Shown: one piece after another, positions 9,633-19,180 of the stretch
How the letters are laid out: the number at the start of each line of letters is the position of its first letter
Position numbering within the stretch: the stretch's first letter is position 1
Assembly: GCF_016863615.1 (NCBI RefSeq)
Contig: NZ_BOPF01000017.1
Span: forward strand, 62,001-126,000
DNA length: 64,000 nt
Direction: 5' to 3'
Source: Virgisporangium aliadipatigenens
GTDB lineage: Bacteria > Actinomycetota > Actinomycetes > Mycobacteriales > Micromonosporaceae
Position numbers and translations under genes: made by a program
Notes under the pieces: generated by a model
What the model was told of the DNA's origin: nothing
The model's database searches: none
What the model saw: only the letters and a program-made list of their open reading frames with translations

Positions 9633-12137
9633 GTGTCCGGCGAAGTCGCGCCTCCGGCGGAGGGTTCGGTCCGGCCGGCCGGGACATCCACCGGGGTTGA
9701 CGAAAGCGGGGACGGCGCCGCTGTGGTCCTGCCGTTCCCGGAGGCGTCCGAAAACGGTGGGTCGACGGCTGCCAACGGCGGATCCGCGCGCCCGGCGTCG
9801 CCGCGGCCCGTGACGAGCGGCCCGCAGGGCTTCGTCCCCGGTGCCGAGGACGACTCGCCGTCCAGCGCGTTCGGGCTGCTGGGCACGCCGACCGGTCGCC
9901 GGGTGCGGGCGCGGCTCGCCCGGTTCAACGCGCCGTGGCAGTCCTCGCAGGTCAGTTCGGTGCTGGAGCCGCTGATCTCGGTGCACCGCAAGTCGCATCC
10001 GAAGGCGGACCTGCGGCTGTTGCAGAAGGCCTACGACAAGGCCAACGAGCTGCACCACGGGCAGTACCGGCGCTCCGGCGACCCGTACATCACGCACCCG
10101 CTCGCGGTGGCCACCATCCTGGCCAACCTGGGCATGGACTCGACGACCCTGGTGGCGGCGCTGCTGCACGACACCGTCGAGGACTGCGAGTACCCGCTGG
10201 ACGAGATGCGCGCGGAGTTCGGCGGCGAGGTGGCGCTGCTGGTCGACGGCGTGACGAAGCTGGACAAGGTCAAGCTCGGCGACGCGGCCAAGGCCGAGAC
10301 GATCCGCAAGATGGTCGTCGCGATGGCCAAGGACCCGCGGGTGCTGGTCATCAAGCTGGCCGACCGGCTGCACAACATGCGCACGCTGACGTTCCTGCCG
10401 CGGGAGAAGCAGGAGCAGAAGGCGAAGGAGACGCTGGAGATCCTCGCCCCGCTGGCCCACCGGCTCGGTATGAACACGATCAAGTGGGAGCTGGAGGACC
10501 TGGCGTTCGGGACGCTCTTCCCGAAGCGGTTCGAGGAGATCCATCGCCTGATCAACGAGCACGCGCCGCAGCGGGAGGCGCTGTTGCGGCAGGTCACCCA
10601 GAAGGTCGGCAACGACCTGCGCACCGCCAAGATCAAGGCGGAGGTGTCCGGCCGGCCGAAGCACCTGTACTCCGTGTACCAGAAGATGATCGTGCGCGGG
10701 CGGGAGTTCGCCGACATCTACGACCTGGTCGGGGTGCGGATCCTGGTCGACAGTGTGCGGGACTGCTACGCGGCCCTCGGTGTCATCCACGCCAACTGGC
10801 AGCCGGTCCCGGGCCGGTTCAAGGATTACATCGCGATGCCGAAGTTCAACATGTACCAGTCGCTGCACACGACCGTGATCGGGCCGACGGGTAAGCCGAT
10901 CGAGCTGCAGATCCGTTCGTACGCGATGCACCGCACGGCGGAGTACGGCATCGCGGCGCACTGGCGCTACAAGGAGACCAAGAACGCCACGATCGCCGGC
11001 CCGCCGGCGCACATCGACGAGATGACGTGGCTGCGGCAGCTCCTGGACTGGCAGCGCGAGGCGGCCGACCCGAGCGAGTTCCTCGACGCGCTCCGCTTCG
11101 ACCTGTCCAGCCAGGAGGTGTACGTCTTCACGCCGAAGGGCGACGTGATCGCGCTCCCGGCCGGGTCGACGCCGGTGGACTTCGCGTACGCGGTGCACAC
11201 CGAGGTCGGGCACAAGTGCATCGGCGCCAAGGTCAACGGCAAATTGGTGCCGCTGGAGTCGACGCTGTCCAACGGCGACGTGATCGAGATCTTCACGTCC
11301 AAGTCGGAGACGGCCGGCCCGACGCAGGACTGGCTCGGGTTCGTCAAGAGCCCCCGGGCGCGCACCAAGATCCGCCAGCACTTCAACAAGGAACGCCGCG
11401 AGGAGGCCATCGAGGAGGGCAAGGACGCGCTGCTCAAGGCCATGCGCAAGCAGGGCCTGCCGATGCAGCGGCTGCTCACCTCCGACGCCCTGCTGGCCAT
11501 CGCGCGGGACCTGCACCTCGCCGACGTGGCGGCCCTGTACGCCGCCGTGGGCGAGAGCCAGGTCTCCGCGCAGTCCGTCGTGCAGCGCCTCGTCGCCGGC
11601 TACGGCGGGGAAGAGGGCGCGGTCGAGGACATCGCCGAGACGGCCATCCCGACCAAGCCGCCGCGGGTGCGCACCTCCGCGCAGGACCCGGGCGTGGTGG
11701 TCAACGGCGACGACGACATCTACATCAAGCTCGCGCGCTGCTGCACACCCGTGCCCAACGACGCGATCTTCGGCTTCATCACCCGTTCCGGCGGGGTCAG
11801 CGTGCACCGGGACACCTGCGCCAACGCCGCCGACCTCAAGGCCCAGCCGGACCGGCTGCTCGAGGTGCAGTGGAAGCCGACGAGCGCCTCGACGTTCCTG
11901 GTCTCCATCCAGGTGGAGGCGCTGGACCGCAACCGGCTGCTGGCCGACGTGACGCGGGTGTTGAGCGAGGAACGGGTCAACATCCTCTCGGCGACGGTGA
12001 CCACGACCCGCGACCGGGTGGCGGTGAGCCGGTTCAGCTTCGAGATGGCCGACCCGCAGCACCTGAAGCATCTGCTCGGCGCCGTCCGCAAGGTGGACGG
12101 TGTCTACGACGCCTACCGGGTGACGTCCGGCGCGTGA
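9633..12137 (+). CDS. relA: Bifunctional (p)ppGpp synthetase/hydrolase Rel
   Basis: The stringent-response enzyme that makes and degrades (p)ppGpp. After a disordered N-terminus come the HD hydrolase domain ([23 protein letters not shown]), the synthetase domain ([32 protein letters not shown]), the TGS domain ([18 protein letters not shown]), a Cys-containing zinc-finger/helical segment (LARCCTPVP) and a C-terminal ACT domain. The intact HD residues and the RFKD motif indicate that both activities are present. Two GTG starts are possible: 9633 (GGAGGAG 7 bases upstream, chosen) and 9612 (GGAGG 10 bases upstream). Confidence 0.94.
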   Translation: MSGEVAPPAEGSVRPAGTSTGVDESGDGAAVVLPFPEASENGGSTAANGGSARPASPRPVTSGPQGFVPGAEDDSPSSAFGLLGTPTGRRVRARLARFNAPWQSSQVSSVLEPLISVHRKSHPKADLRLLQKAYDKANELHHGQYRRSGDPYITHPLAVATILANLGMDSTTLVAALLHDTVEDCEYPLDEMRAEFGGEVALLVDGVTKLDKVKLGDAAKAETIRKMVVAMAKDPRVLVIKLADRLHNMRTLTFLPREKQEQKAKETLEILAPLAHRLGMNTIKWELEDLAFGTLFPKRFEEIHRLINEHAPQREALLRQVTQKVGNDLRTAKIKAEVSGRPKHLYSVYQKMIVRGREFADIYDLVGVRILVDSVRDCYAALGVIHANWQPVPGRFKDYIAMPKFNMYQSLHTTVIGPTGKPIELQIRSYAMHRTAEYGIAAHWRYKETKNATIAGPPAHIDEMTWLRQLLDWQREAADPSEFLDALRFDLSSQEVYVFTPKGDVIALPAGSTPVDFAYAVHTEVGHKCIGAKVNGKLVPLESTLSNGDVIEIFTSKSETAGPTQDWLGFVKSPRARTKIRQHFNKERREEAIEEGKDALLKAMRKQGLPMQRLLTSDALLAIARDLHLADVAALYAAVGESQVSAQSVVQRLVAGYGGEEGAVEDIAETAIPTKPPRVRTSAQDPGVVVNGDDDIYIKLARCCTPVPNDAIFGFITRSGGVSVHRDTCANAADLKAQPDRLLEVQWKPTSASTFLVSIQVEALDRNRLLADVTRVLSEERVNILSATVTTTRDRVAVSRFSFEMADPQHLKHLLGAVRKVDGVYDAYRVTSGA

Positions 12138-12290
12138 GCGTGTCCGGTCCCGTCCTGTGGACAGGCCGGACGGGGCCGCGGTGAGCTGCGGCGACAGCCG
12201 GCGTGCGCGCCGGTGTACGGAGTTCGGCCGGTGCGGGTGAGCGCGCTGGCAGGTTCATCGCATCCCTCCACACACATCAGAGGAGACGGG

Positions 12291-12821
12291 ATGCGTAACA
12301 GGCTCACGATCGCCCTTCGGGTCATGGCCGCGGCGGTGTTCGTCGCGTCGCTCGGACTGGCCGCTCCGGCGGAGGCCGCGCCCTCGACCGGGTTCTTCAT
12401 GATCCGGTCGAAGATGAACAACAAGTGCATGGTCCCGAAGGGCAGCGGGACCGGGAACCACGTGCCGATCGTCATGTTCACCTGCCGGAGCGGGGACCCG
12501 TGGCAGTTCTGGACGGTCATCGACAACAACGGCACCTCGAAGCGGTTCATGAACAAGCACAGCGGCCGTTGCCTGGACATCGCGGCGAACAGCGACGGCG
12601 AGGTCACGTTCGGGACCCGGCTCCAGACGTTCAGCTGCGACATCGCGGCGCAGTGGATCGAGGACCCGTTCGGCGCGAACGTCCTGCTCCGCTGGGCGAA
12701 CCGGCCGTTCTGCATCGACATCGTGGACCGGAACCCGGGCAACAACGTGCCGGTGCAGATGCTCGATTGCAAGCCGTTCGAGGACGGCCAGCTGTGGAAC
12801 TACCTACCCCAGACCGCCTGA
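12291..12821 (+). CDS. Secreted RICIN-type beta-trefoil lectin-like protein
   Basis: A 176-residue exported protein. The N-terminus is a Sec signal peptide: MRNRLT, a hydrophobic core (MAAAVFVASLGLAA) and a likely cut after AEA at residue 26. The mature 150 residues form one ricin-type trefoil: repeats with KCMVP, GRCLDIA and FCIDIVD, and the Q-x-W-like elements WQFW and QLWNY. Such domains bind carbohydrates. No catalytic domain is attached. The start is supported by AGGAGACGGG before ATG. The last 22 bases overlap the 3' end of the convergent NB-ARC gene. Confidence 0.82.
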   Translation: MRNRLTIALRVMAAAVFVASLGLAAPAEAAPSTGFFMIRSKMNNKCMVPKGSGTGNHVPIVMFTCRSGDPWQFWTVIDNNGTSKRFMNKHSGRCLDIAANSDGEVTFGTRLQTFSCDIAAQWIEDPFGANVLLRWANRPFCIDIVDRNPGNNVPVQMLDCKPFEDGQLWNYLPQTA

Positions 12822-14275
12822 CGGGCTGAGGCGTCGCCGCTCACCGGTCGGTACCCCACCAGGTACCGGCCGGTGTCGCGCACCAGGAAGTCGTCGAACG
12901 CCGGGCCGGCCGTGCGCACCGGGCCGGCGGCGTAGGAACGCAGCAGGTCGTGGCATGTGTAGCGGCCCGGCGGCCGTTCGACCAGCAGGTTGGCGTTGAG
13001 CAACTCCGCGAGCAACGGCCGGATCCGGTCCGGCGGCAGCTCCGCGTGGTAGGCCGCGGTGGCGGCGTCTAGGTCCGGTTCGGGCCGGCAGGCGATGAGC
13101 CGCAGCAGCCGCGCCGCCTCCGACGACAGCGTCCGGTAGGACCAGGACAGCACGGCGCGCATGTCGGCGAACGGCCCACCGTCGGCGACCCGCAGGACGT
13201 CGAGGCGGGTGTCCACGGCGCGCAGTTCCTCGGCCAGCGCGCGCAGCGAACGGACGGGTGCGCCGGCGGCCCGACCGGCGGCGATGGCGAGTGCGGCCGG
13301 CAGCCGTGCGCAGCCGTCGATGACGGCCTCGGTGGCCGCCCGATCCGCCGTGGTCCGTGGCCGGCCGAGCCGGTGCTCCAGCAGTTCCCACGCCTCGTCG
13401 GCGGTGAGCGGGTCGAGCGTCATCGTCCGGGCGCCCTCGGTGACCGTCAGCGGGGTGAGCCGGCAGCGGGCGGTGATGACGACCATGCACCCCGGGGCGC
13501 CCGGCAGCAGCGGACGCACCTGTTCGGCGTCGCGGGCGTTGTCCAGCACGAGGAGCACCCGCCGACCCGCGATCAGGCTGCGGAAGCGGGCGGTGCGACC
13601 GGCCGGGCACGAGGGAACGTCCGCCGCCGGCACACCCAGCGCCGCGAGGAAGAAGCCGAGCGCCGCGTGCGGCTCCACCGGCTGCCCGCCGGGGGCGTGC
13701 CCGCGCAGGTCGAGGTGGAGCTGCCCGTCGGGGAACCGCACGGCGGCCCGGTGCGCCCAGTGCACGGCGAGCGCTGTCTTGCCGACCCCGGCGGTGCCGG
13801 TGAGCGCGACGATGGGGTAGCCCGGCCGCAGGTCGTCGGCGCCGGCGAGCGCGGCGTCAAGGGCGTTCAGCTCGGCGGAACGGCCCACGAAGCCGGCCGT
13901 CGCGACGGGCAGTTGCGCGGGCACCGGCCCCGTTCGGTGCGGCTCGCCAACCGTCGGTCCCGTGGCCGGCGCGCTGAACGCGTACTCGAGCACCGTGAAC
14001 CGGGGCCGCCAGTGTTCGGCCAGGCCGGTGCGCAGTGAGAGGCGTTCGGTGCGGCTGTTGTCGACGGCGTGCTCGCGGATGCACTCGACCAGCCCGGCGA
14101 CGACCTGCCAGTCCGGCGGCCGGCGGATCTGCCCGTTGAGGATCGCGCTGAGCTGGCTCTTGCCGAGTCCCAGGCGGCCCGCCATCACCCGCAGGCTCGG
14201 CCCGCCCGCCTGGGCCCGCAGCTGCCGCAGATCCGTGCAGAGTGACGCGAGCAGTTCCTGTGCCGACGGCGCCAT
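12800..14275 (-). CDS. XRE-type HTH / NB-ARC ATPase regulator without TPR domain
   Basis: A 491-residue STAND-class protein. The N-terminal 70 residues are a lambda-repressor-like HTH (MAGRLGLGKSQLSAILNGQ). A linker leads to an NB-ARC ATPase domain with P-loop LTGTAGVGKTALAV, Walker B RVLLVLDNARD, sensor region VVITARCRL and the degenerate GLPLA-like RLPAALAIAAG. A winged-helix region follows (residues about 390-470). AfsR/SARP-like relatives normally continue into TPR repeats that sense the signal; here the protein stops after the winged helix. Probably a nucleotide-switched transcription regulator; target and trigger unknown. Confidence 0.8.
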   Translation of the reverse strand: MAPSAQELLASLCTDLRQLRAQAGGPSLRVMAGRLGLGKSQLSAILNGQIRRPPDWQVVAGLVECIREHAVDNSRTERLSLRTGLAEHWRPRFTVLEYAFSAPATGPTVGEPHRTGPVPAQLPVATAGFVGRSAELNALDAALAGADDLRPGYPIVALTGTAGVGKTALAVHWAHRAAVRFPDGQLHLDLRGHAPGGQPVEPHAALGFFLAALGVPAADVPSCPAGRTARFRSLIAGRRVLLVLDNARDAEQVRPLLPGAPGCMVVITARCRLTPLTVTEGARTMTLDPLTADEAWELLEHRLGRPRTTADRAATEAVIDGCARLPAALAIAAGRAAGAPVRSLRALAEELRAVDTRLDVLRVADGGPFADMRAVLSWSYRTLSSEAARLLRLIACRPEPDLDAATAAYHAELPPDRIRPLLAELLNANLLVERPPGRYTCHDLLRSYAAGPVRTAGPAFDDFLVRDTGRYLVGYRPVSGDASARQAVWGR

Positions 14276-14350
14276 CGACCCTCCCCCGTGCGTCGGTCGC
14301 GGCGCGACCTGGCTCCGGCTTGTGAGGCGTTCCCCGTCGTTCCATACGAA

Positions 14351-14382
14351 AGTGGCCCGGGACAGGGGTCCCGGACCACTTC
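14351..14382 (-). terminator. Hairpin terminator of the cyclophilin genes
   Basis: Arms at 14351-14364 and 14369-14382 form a 14-bp stem with a single mismatch and a 4-base loop (AAGTGGCCCGGGAC against GTCCCGGACCACTT). It lies 21 bases beyond the stop of the downstream cyclophilin gene on the reverse strand. There is no long T run, which is common for actinobacterial terminators. Confidence 0.6.
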
Positions 14383-14402
14383 TCTGCGACGTCGCGTGGG
14401 AG

Positions 14403-15257
14403 CTAGGCGACCTTCTCGACCGTCACGGTCTGGATGATGGTCTCCAGCTTGGGCATGCCGCCGCCCGGCTCGGGCTCGTACTTGCCGTCGTCGCCGGCCT
14501 CGGCGATCTTCTTCACCACGTCCAGCCCGGCCGTGACCTTGCCGATCACCGTGTACTGCGGCTGCAGCGCGTTGTCCTTGTACACGAAGAAGAACTGGCT
14601 GCCGTTGGTGTTGGCGCCGGCGTTGGCCATCGCGACCAGGCCCTCGGAGTAGGCCGGGCGGCGGTTGGTCGGCAGGTTCTCGTCGTCGAACCGGTACGTC
14701 GGGCCGCCGGTGCCGTCGCCCTGCGGGTCGCCGCACTGCAGGGCGCCGATGGCCGGCACCAGGCGGTGGCACTTGGTGTTGTCGAAGAACTTCTTCTCCG
14801 CCAGGTACGCGAAGCTGCCCGCCGTGCAGGGCACCTTGGTCAGGTCCATCTCGACCTTGATGACGCCCTGGTTGGTGGTGATCGTCATGACCTGCTTGCC
14901 GGTGCGCGGCACGTCGGCGCTCGGCTTGCCGACCTCCTTGGCACCGGAGGGCAGCGGCGCCGGGGAGGACGGGGTGGACGCGCCCGGCTCCGGGTCGTTG
15001 ACGCCGCGGTACGTGCACGTGGTCGGCGTCGACGAGGCGGACGGGTCGCCGCTCGGGCTCGCGCTCGGCTTGTCGTTGCCGTCGGAGGTGGCGATGGCCA
15101 CCCACACGATGGCACCGACGAGGACGGCACCGGCCGCCACGCTGGCCACGATGGTCTGCGTGCGGCGGCGCTTGGCGGCCCGCTCGGCGCGCAGCGCCAT
15201 GTCGCGTTCGAGCCTGGCCCGAGCTGAGGCACGCGCGCGGTCGCGGTTTGACGTCAC
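14403..15257 (-). CDS. Membrane-anchored cyclophilin-type peptidyl-prolyl isomerase (copy 1)
   Basis: A 284-residue protein: a basic cytoplasmic N-terminus, one transmembrane helix (IVASVAAGAVLVGAIVWVA, about residues 37-56), a Ser/Pro-rich linker and an extracytoplasmic cyclophilin domain. The domain keeps CHRLVPAIGALQCGDP and MANAGANTNGSQFFFVY. Four extracytoplasmic cysteines (in TTCTY, VPCTAG, KCHR, QCGD) could form two disulfides. It probably speeds folding of exported proteins. The GTG at 15257 is preceded by AGGGAGAAC. It lies 37 bases downstream of a paralogous gene on the same strand. Confidence 0.9.
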   Translation of the reverse strand: MTSNRDRARASARARLERDMALRAERAAKRRRTQTIVASVAAGAVLVGAIVWVAIATSDGNDKPSASPSGDPSASSTPTTCTYRGVNDPEPGASTPSSPAPLPSGAKEVGKPSADVPRTGKQVMTITTNQGVIKVEMDLTKVPCTAGSFAYLAEKKFFDNTKCHRLVPAIGALQCGDPQGDGTGGPTYRFDDENLPTNRRPAYSEGLVAMANAGANTNGSQFFFVYKDNALQPQYTVIGKVTAGLDVVKKIAEAGDDGKYEPEPGGGMPKLETIIQTVTVEKVA

Positions 15258-15294
15258 GGTCCGTTCTCCCTGGTCTTTGCGGTCTTGTGGGGGG

Positions 15295-16185
15295 TCAGGA
15301 GGTGCTGGCGCTCGGGGCGCTGCTCGCCGACGGTGCCGTCGAGGCGGAGGCGCTCGGGGCGGGCTCGCCGGCACTCATCGTCAACGACTGGATGACGACC
15401 TCCTCCTTGGGGGCGCCGTCGGTGTTGCCCTCGGCAGTGCCCGCCTTGGCGAGGGTCTGCACCACGTCCAGGCCCTTGGTGACCGTGCCGAGGACCGCGT
15501 AGTTGGGGTCCATCGTCGAGTCCTGGTACACGATGAAGAACTGGCTGCCGTTGGTGTCGGCACCCGAGTTGGCCATGGCGATCGTGCCGGCCTTGTAGAC
15601 CACCTTGCCGGCCGGCGGGGCGGCGCTGGCGCTGGCGCTGGGGTCGGTGGCCGGGGTGCTCGCGGCGGGGGTCGGCAGGTTCTCGTCGGCGAACTTGTAG
15701 CCGGGGCCGCCCTTGCCGTTGGCCGCCGGGTCGCCGCACTGCAGGACGAAGATGCCCTCGGTGGTGAGCCGGTGGCACTTGGTGTCCTTGAAGTAGTCCT
15801 TGCCCGCCAGGAACGTGAAGCTCGCCGCGGTGCACGGCACCTTCGACACGTCGATCAGGGCCTCGAGTTCGCCCTTGTTCGTCGTGAGCTTCATCGTCTG
15901 GAAGCCGTTTTCGAGGATCTTCTCCGTCGGCGGCCGACCGACGTCCTTCGATCCCTCGGCGGCCTCCGTGGTCCACGCGCACTTCTGCGCCAGGGGGTCG
16001 ACCTTGTCCGGCTCGAACACGCCGCCGATCCACAGGCCGCCGAGCACCACCAGGACCAACGCGATGCCAGCGGCCGTACCGGCCTGGATCTGGCGCTTGC
16101 GGCGGGCCGCGGCGGCACGGCGAGCGATCTGCCGCTCGAGCTTGGCGCGTGCCAACGCGCGCTGGCGGTCCTTGGTGCGGGCCAC
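15295..16185 (-). CDS. Membrane-anchored cyclophilin-type peptidyl-prolyl isomerase (copy 2)
   Basis: Paralogue of the adjacent gene, 296 residues: basic N-terminus (RTKDRQRALARAKLERQ), one transmembrane helix, then the cyclophilin domain with CHRLTTEGIFVLQCGDP and MANSGADTNGSQFFIVYQD. The same four cysteine positions are present. The domain carries an extra Ala/Ser/Pro loop after ADENLPTPA, and the C-terminus ends in a Ser/Ala/Pro tail. The GTG at 16185 has AAGGGG upstream; an in-frame ATG at 16215 lacks a ribosome binding site. The ppi gene next to rel and hisS matches the known mycobacterial order. Confidence 0.9.
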   Translation of the reverse strand: MARTKDRQRALARAKLERQIARRAAAARRKRQIQAGTAAGIALVLVVLGGLWIGGVFEPDKVDPLAQKCAWTTEAAEGSKDVGRPPTEKILENGFQTMKLTTNKGELEALIDVSKVPCTAASFTFLAGKDYFKDTKCHRLTTEGIFVLQCGDPAANGKGGPGYKFADENLPTPAASTPATDPSASASAAPPAGKVVYKAGTIAMANSGADTNGSQFFIVYQDSTMDPNYAVLGTVTKGLDVVQTLAKAGTAEGNTDGAPKEEVVIQSLTMSAGEPAPSASASTAPSASSAPSASTS

Positions 16186-16357
16186 GGTGCTAACCCCTTC
16201 CGATGTCTTACCCATCGTGTACTGCGGCGCGGCCCACCTAGGACACGCCCCGGCGAGTGTACGGTCCCGGACTTCGAGGCGTGTGCGCGACCGGTCCCGG
16301 TTTGGCTACAGATACTCTGTGACAGGTCCACTGCCCGCTTTGCTGAGAGGTTTCCCA

Positions 16358-17050
16358 GTGTTCGTCGCCGGTTTCCCCGCTGACGCGTTCGGCACCAACT
16401 GCTATGCCGTCGCCACCGCGCCGGGGGAGCAATGCGTGGTCGTCGATCCCGGTATCGGCGTGACCGAACGCCTCGACGACCTGCTGAAGGAGCATCGGCT
16501 GCACCCCGTGGCGGTGCTGCTGACGCACGGGCACCTGGACCACACGTTCTCGGTGACGCCGGTGTGCGAGGCGCGGGACATCCCGGCCTATCTGCACCCG
16601 GCGGACGACTTCATGCTGGCGGACCCCGCCAAGGGACTCTCGATGGACCTCCGTGAACTTTTCGGCGGCAGGTTCACCTGGGCGGAGCCGAGCGACGTGA
16701 AACCGCTCGCCGACGGGTCGACCCTGGAGATCGCCGGGTTGGAGATCACGGTCGACCACGCGCCGGGCCATACCGGCGGGTCGGTGCTGTTCCGGCTCCC
16801 CGGCGACGACGCACCGCTGTGCATCAGCGGCGACGTGCTCTTCCAGGGATCCATCGGGCGCACCGACCTGCCGGGCGGCGACATGGGTCAGATGCGGACC
16901 AGCCTGCGGGACAAGATCCTGCCGCTGGCCGACGAGACCGTCGTCCTGCCCGGCCACGGCCCCGCGACCACCATCGGCCGTGAACGCGCGAGCAACCCGT
17001 TCCTGCGCGAGGTCCAAGACGGACCGGCGGCCCCCACCAGAGGCTGGTAG
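16358..17050 (+). CDS. MBL-fold metallo-hydrolase (glyoxalase II-like)
   Basis: A 230-residue metallo-beta-lactamase-fold hydrolase. The two-metal site is complete: LLTHGHLDHTFSV, HAPGHTGGS, the bridging Asp in ISGDVLF, and LPGHGPATT. The GRTDLPGGD segment is typical of the hydroxyacylglutathione hydrolase-like subgroup found beside hisS in actinobacteria. The substrate is unproven, since these organisms generally use mycothiol rather than glutathione. The GTG at 16358 is preceded by GAGAGG. hisS starts 9 bases after the stop. Confidence 0.88.
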   Translation: MFVAGFPADAFGTNCYAVATAPGEQCVVVDPGIGVTERLDDLLKEHRLHPVAVLLTHGHLDHTFSVTPVCEARDIPAYLHPADDFMLADPAKGLSMDLRELFGGRFTWAEPSDVKPLADGSTLEIAGLEITVDHAPGHTGGSVLFRLPGDDAPLCISGDVLFQGSIGRTDLPGGDMGQMRTSLRDKILPLADETVVLPGHGPATTIGRERASNPFLREVQDGPAAPTRGW

Positions 17051-17058
17051 ACCTTTCC

Positions 17059-18381
17059 ATGACCCGTCCCACTCCACTGTCCGGCTTCCCCGAATGGCTG
17101 CCCGGACAGCAGATCGTCGAACAGCGCTTCGTCGAACGCCTCCGTTCCGTCTTCGAGCTGCACGGGTTCGCGCCGGTCGAGACCCGCGCCGTCGAGCCGC
17201 TCGACCAGCTGCTGCGCAAGGGCGAGACCTCCAAGGAGGTGTACGTGCTGCGCCGGCTGCAGGCCACGCCGGAGGACACCTCCGACGAGCAGCTCGGGCT
17301 GCACTTCGACCTGACCGTGCCGTTCGCCCGCTACGTGCTGGAACACGCCGGCAAGCTGCAGTTCCCGTTCCGCCGCTACCAGATCCAGAAGGTGTGGCGC
17401 GGCGAGAGCCCGCAGGCGGGGCGGTACCGGGAGTTCCGCCAGGCGGACATCGACATCGTCGACCGCGACGAGGTCGGCCTGCACTACGACTACGAGCTGC
17501 CCCTGGTGGCGGCCGAGGCCCTCGCCGGGCTGCCGATCCCGCCGGTGGTGATCCACACCAGCAACCGGAAGCTGGCGCAGGGGTTCTACCGGGGGCTGGG
17601 CGTCGAGGATCCCGCCGCCGTCCTGCGGATCGTCGACAAGCTCGACAAGATCGGGCCGGACAAGGTGGTCGCCGCGCTCGTCGCGGAGGGGCTCTCCGAC
17701 GGTCAGGCCAAGGCGTGCCTGTCGCTCGCCGAGGTGGTCACCCCGGATGCCTCCTTCGTCGAACGGGTCGCCGCGCTCGGCGTCTCCGACCCGCTGCTCG
17801 ACGAGGGGCTGGCGGAGCTGGCGACCGTGCTGAGTGCGGCGTCGGAGCTGGCGCCCGGGCTGCTGGTGGCGGACCTGAGCATCGCGCGGGGGCTCGACTA
17901 CTACACCGGCACGGTGTACGAGGGGAAGATGCGCGGGTTCGAGAAGTCGGGAGCCGTGTGCGCGGGCGGGCGTTACGACAACCTCGCCAGCACCGGCACC
18001 GATCGCTTCCCGGGCGTGGGCATCTCGATCGGGGTGTCGCGCATCCTCGGGCTGCTGTTCGGCTCGGGCGCGCTGTCCGCGTCGCGGCCGGTGCCGACGT
18101 GCGTGCTCGTGGCGCTGCCCGACGAGGCACGCCGGCGCGAGTGCGACCGGATCGCCGTGGCCCTGCGCGCGCGGGGGATCCCGGTGGAGGTGGCGCCGAC
18201 GGCCGCCAAGTACGGCAAGCAGATCCGCTACGCCGACCGGCGGGGCATCCCGTTCGTGTGGTTCCCCGGCGAGGAAGCCGGTGCCGGCGAGGTGAAGGAC
18301 ATCCGCTCCGGCGACCAGGCCCCCGCGGATCCCGCGACCTGGGTGCCCCCGGCCGAGGACCTGCACCCCACGCTCGGCTGA
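17059..18381 (+). CDS. hisS: Histidyl-tRNA synthetase
   Basis: Class II synthetase charging tRNA-His, 440 residues. Class II motif 2 region is FRRYQIQKVWRGE, the histidine-specific loop is ARGLDYYTGTVYE, and motif 3 lies in GVGISIGVSRILGLL. The N-terminal HFDLTVPFARYV is also typical. The C-terminal anticodon-binding domain (residues about 345-430) is present. It is cotranscribed with the MBL hydrolase and followed by a strong hairpin. Confidence 0.96.
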   Translation: MTRPTPLSGFPEWLPGQQIVEQRFVERLRSVFELHGFAPVETRAVEPLDQLLRKGETSKEVYVLRRLQATPEDTSDEQLGLHFDLTVPFARYVLEHAGKLQFPFRRYQIQKVWRGESPQAGRYREFRQADIDIVDRDEVGLHYDYELPLVAAEALAGLPIPPVVIHTSNRKLAQGFYRGLGVEDPAAVLRIVDKLDKIGPDKVVAALVAEGLSDGQAKACLSLAEVVTPDASFVERVAALGVSDPLLDEGLAELATVLSAASELAPGLLVADLSIARGLDYYTGTVYEGKMRGFEKSGAVCAGGRYDNLASTGTDRFPGVGISIGVSRILGLLFGSGALSASRPVPTCVLVALPDEARRRECDRIAVALRARGIPVEVAPTAAKYGKQIRYADRRGIPFVWFPGEEAGAGEVKDIRSGDQAPADPATWVPPAEDLHPTLG

Positions 18382-18391
18382 CGCCGGCGCA

Positions 18392-18421
18392 CGGCGGCCG
18401 GACGGTGTGATCCGGCCGCCG
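18392..18421 (+). terminator. Hairpin terminator after hisS
   Basis: A perfect 11-bp stem: CGGCGGCCGGA at 18392-18402 pairs with TCCGGCCGCCG at 18411-18421, with an 8-base loop. It starts 11 bases after the hisS stop. No T run follows. The rest of the gap to 18596, between convergent hisS and the lipoprotein gene, holds no recognisable feature. Confidence 0.7.
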
Positions 18422-18595
18422 GAGGCGAGCGTGACCGCACGCGGGCGCGGGAGCGTAGACCCGGAGGGTCCAGTGGTGCGGCCCGGGAGGCAGCGGTCGC
18501 GCCCCCGGCGGACGTGCGAGGTGGTCCGGGCCGGTCCTCACGAGGAACTCGGCGACGAGCCGGTGCACGCGTTGCTCGCGGTGTAGGCCGCCCGC

Positions 18596-19042
18596 TCAGG
18601 ACGCGGGGGAGAAGCGGATGACCGCGCGGCGGCCGTCGGCGCGGATCACCTCGATGTGCAGCGCGTCGTTGACCGTGATGTTCGTGCCGTAGGCGATCGT
18701 GCCGCCGGGCAGCAGGAACCCCGTGTTGCCCGGTGCCACGCTGACGATCTGGATCCGGTCGACCGGTGGGGTGGCGCGGATGCGCTCGCCGAAGCGGATC
18801 ACGTCACCGGTCTTTACCTCGACCTCGCACGTTCCGTCGAAACAGGCCGAGAGGTCGGAGCCGTCGGCCGCCGGGGCATCCGTCGGACGGGCGGGGGACG
18901 GACTCGGACTCGGGCTTGAACTGCGGCTCGGGGTCGGGGTCGGCAGCTCCCTGGCCACGCTCCGGTCCGCGGGCCGGGCACAAGCGGCGAGCGACAGCAC
19001 GGCGACCGCCGTCGCCACGATCGCGCGGGCACGACTGTCCAC
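18596..19042 (-). CDS. Putative small lipoprotein of unknown function
   Basis: A 148-residue protein starting at GTG 19042, chosen because GGAGGG lies 7 bases upstream. The N-terminus has basic residues, a hydrophobic core and a lipobox LAAC (about residues 17-20), so it is likely lipid-anchored outside the membrane. A Pro/Ser/Thr linker (PTPTPSRSSSPSPSPS) leads to a roughly 85-residue beta-rich domain with two cysteines (SACFDGTCEVEVKTGD). I do not recognise the domain. It is divergent from the kinase-kinase-FHA operon with a 138-bp shared upstream region. Confidence 0.75.
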   Translation of the reverse strand: MDSRARAIVATAVAVLSLAACARPADRSVARELPTPTPSRSSSPSPSPSPARPTDAPAADGSDLSACFDGTCEVEVKTGDVIRFGERIRATPPVDRIQIVSVAPGNTGFLLPGGTIAYGTNITVNDALHIEVIRADGRRAVIRFSPAS

Positions 19043-19180
19043 AGTGGTCCCTCCTGCACGGGAACGGCGCCGCCAGTGTGCTTCCGCACGCCCGGGACCC
19101 GTCCCCGGGACCCTCCGGCAGGCTCGGCAGGAACAGGACGACGCGCGCGTGCGGGGTCGCGGCGAAGGGACACTCGACGG

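Noticed and set aside
9426-12071. 881-codon reverse-strand frame opposite rel
   Set aside because: Antisense shadow of the Rel coding sequence; no start signal and no domain.
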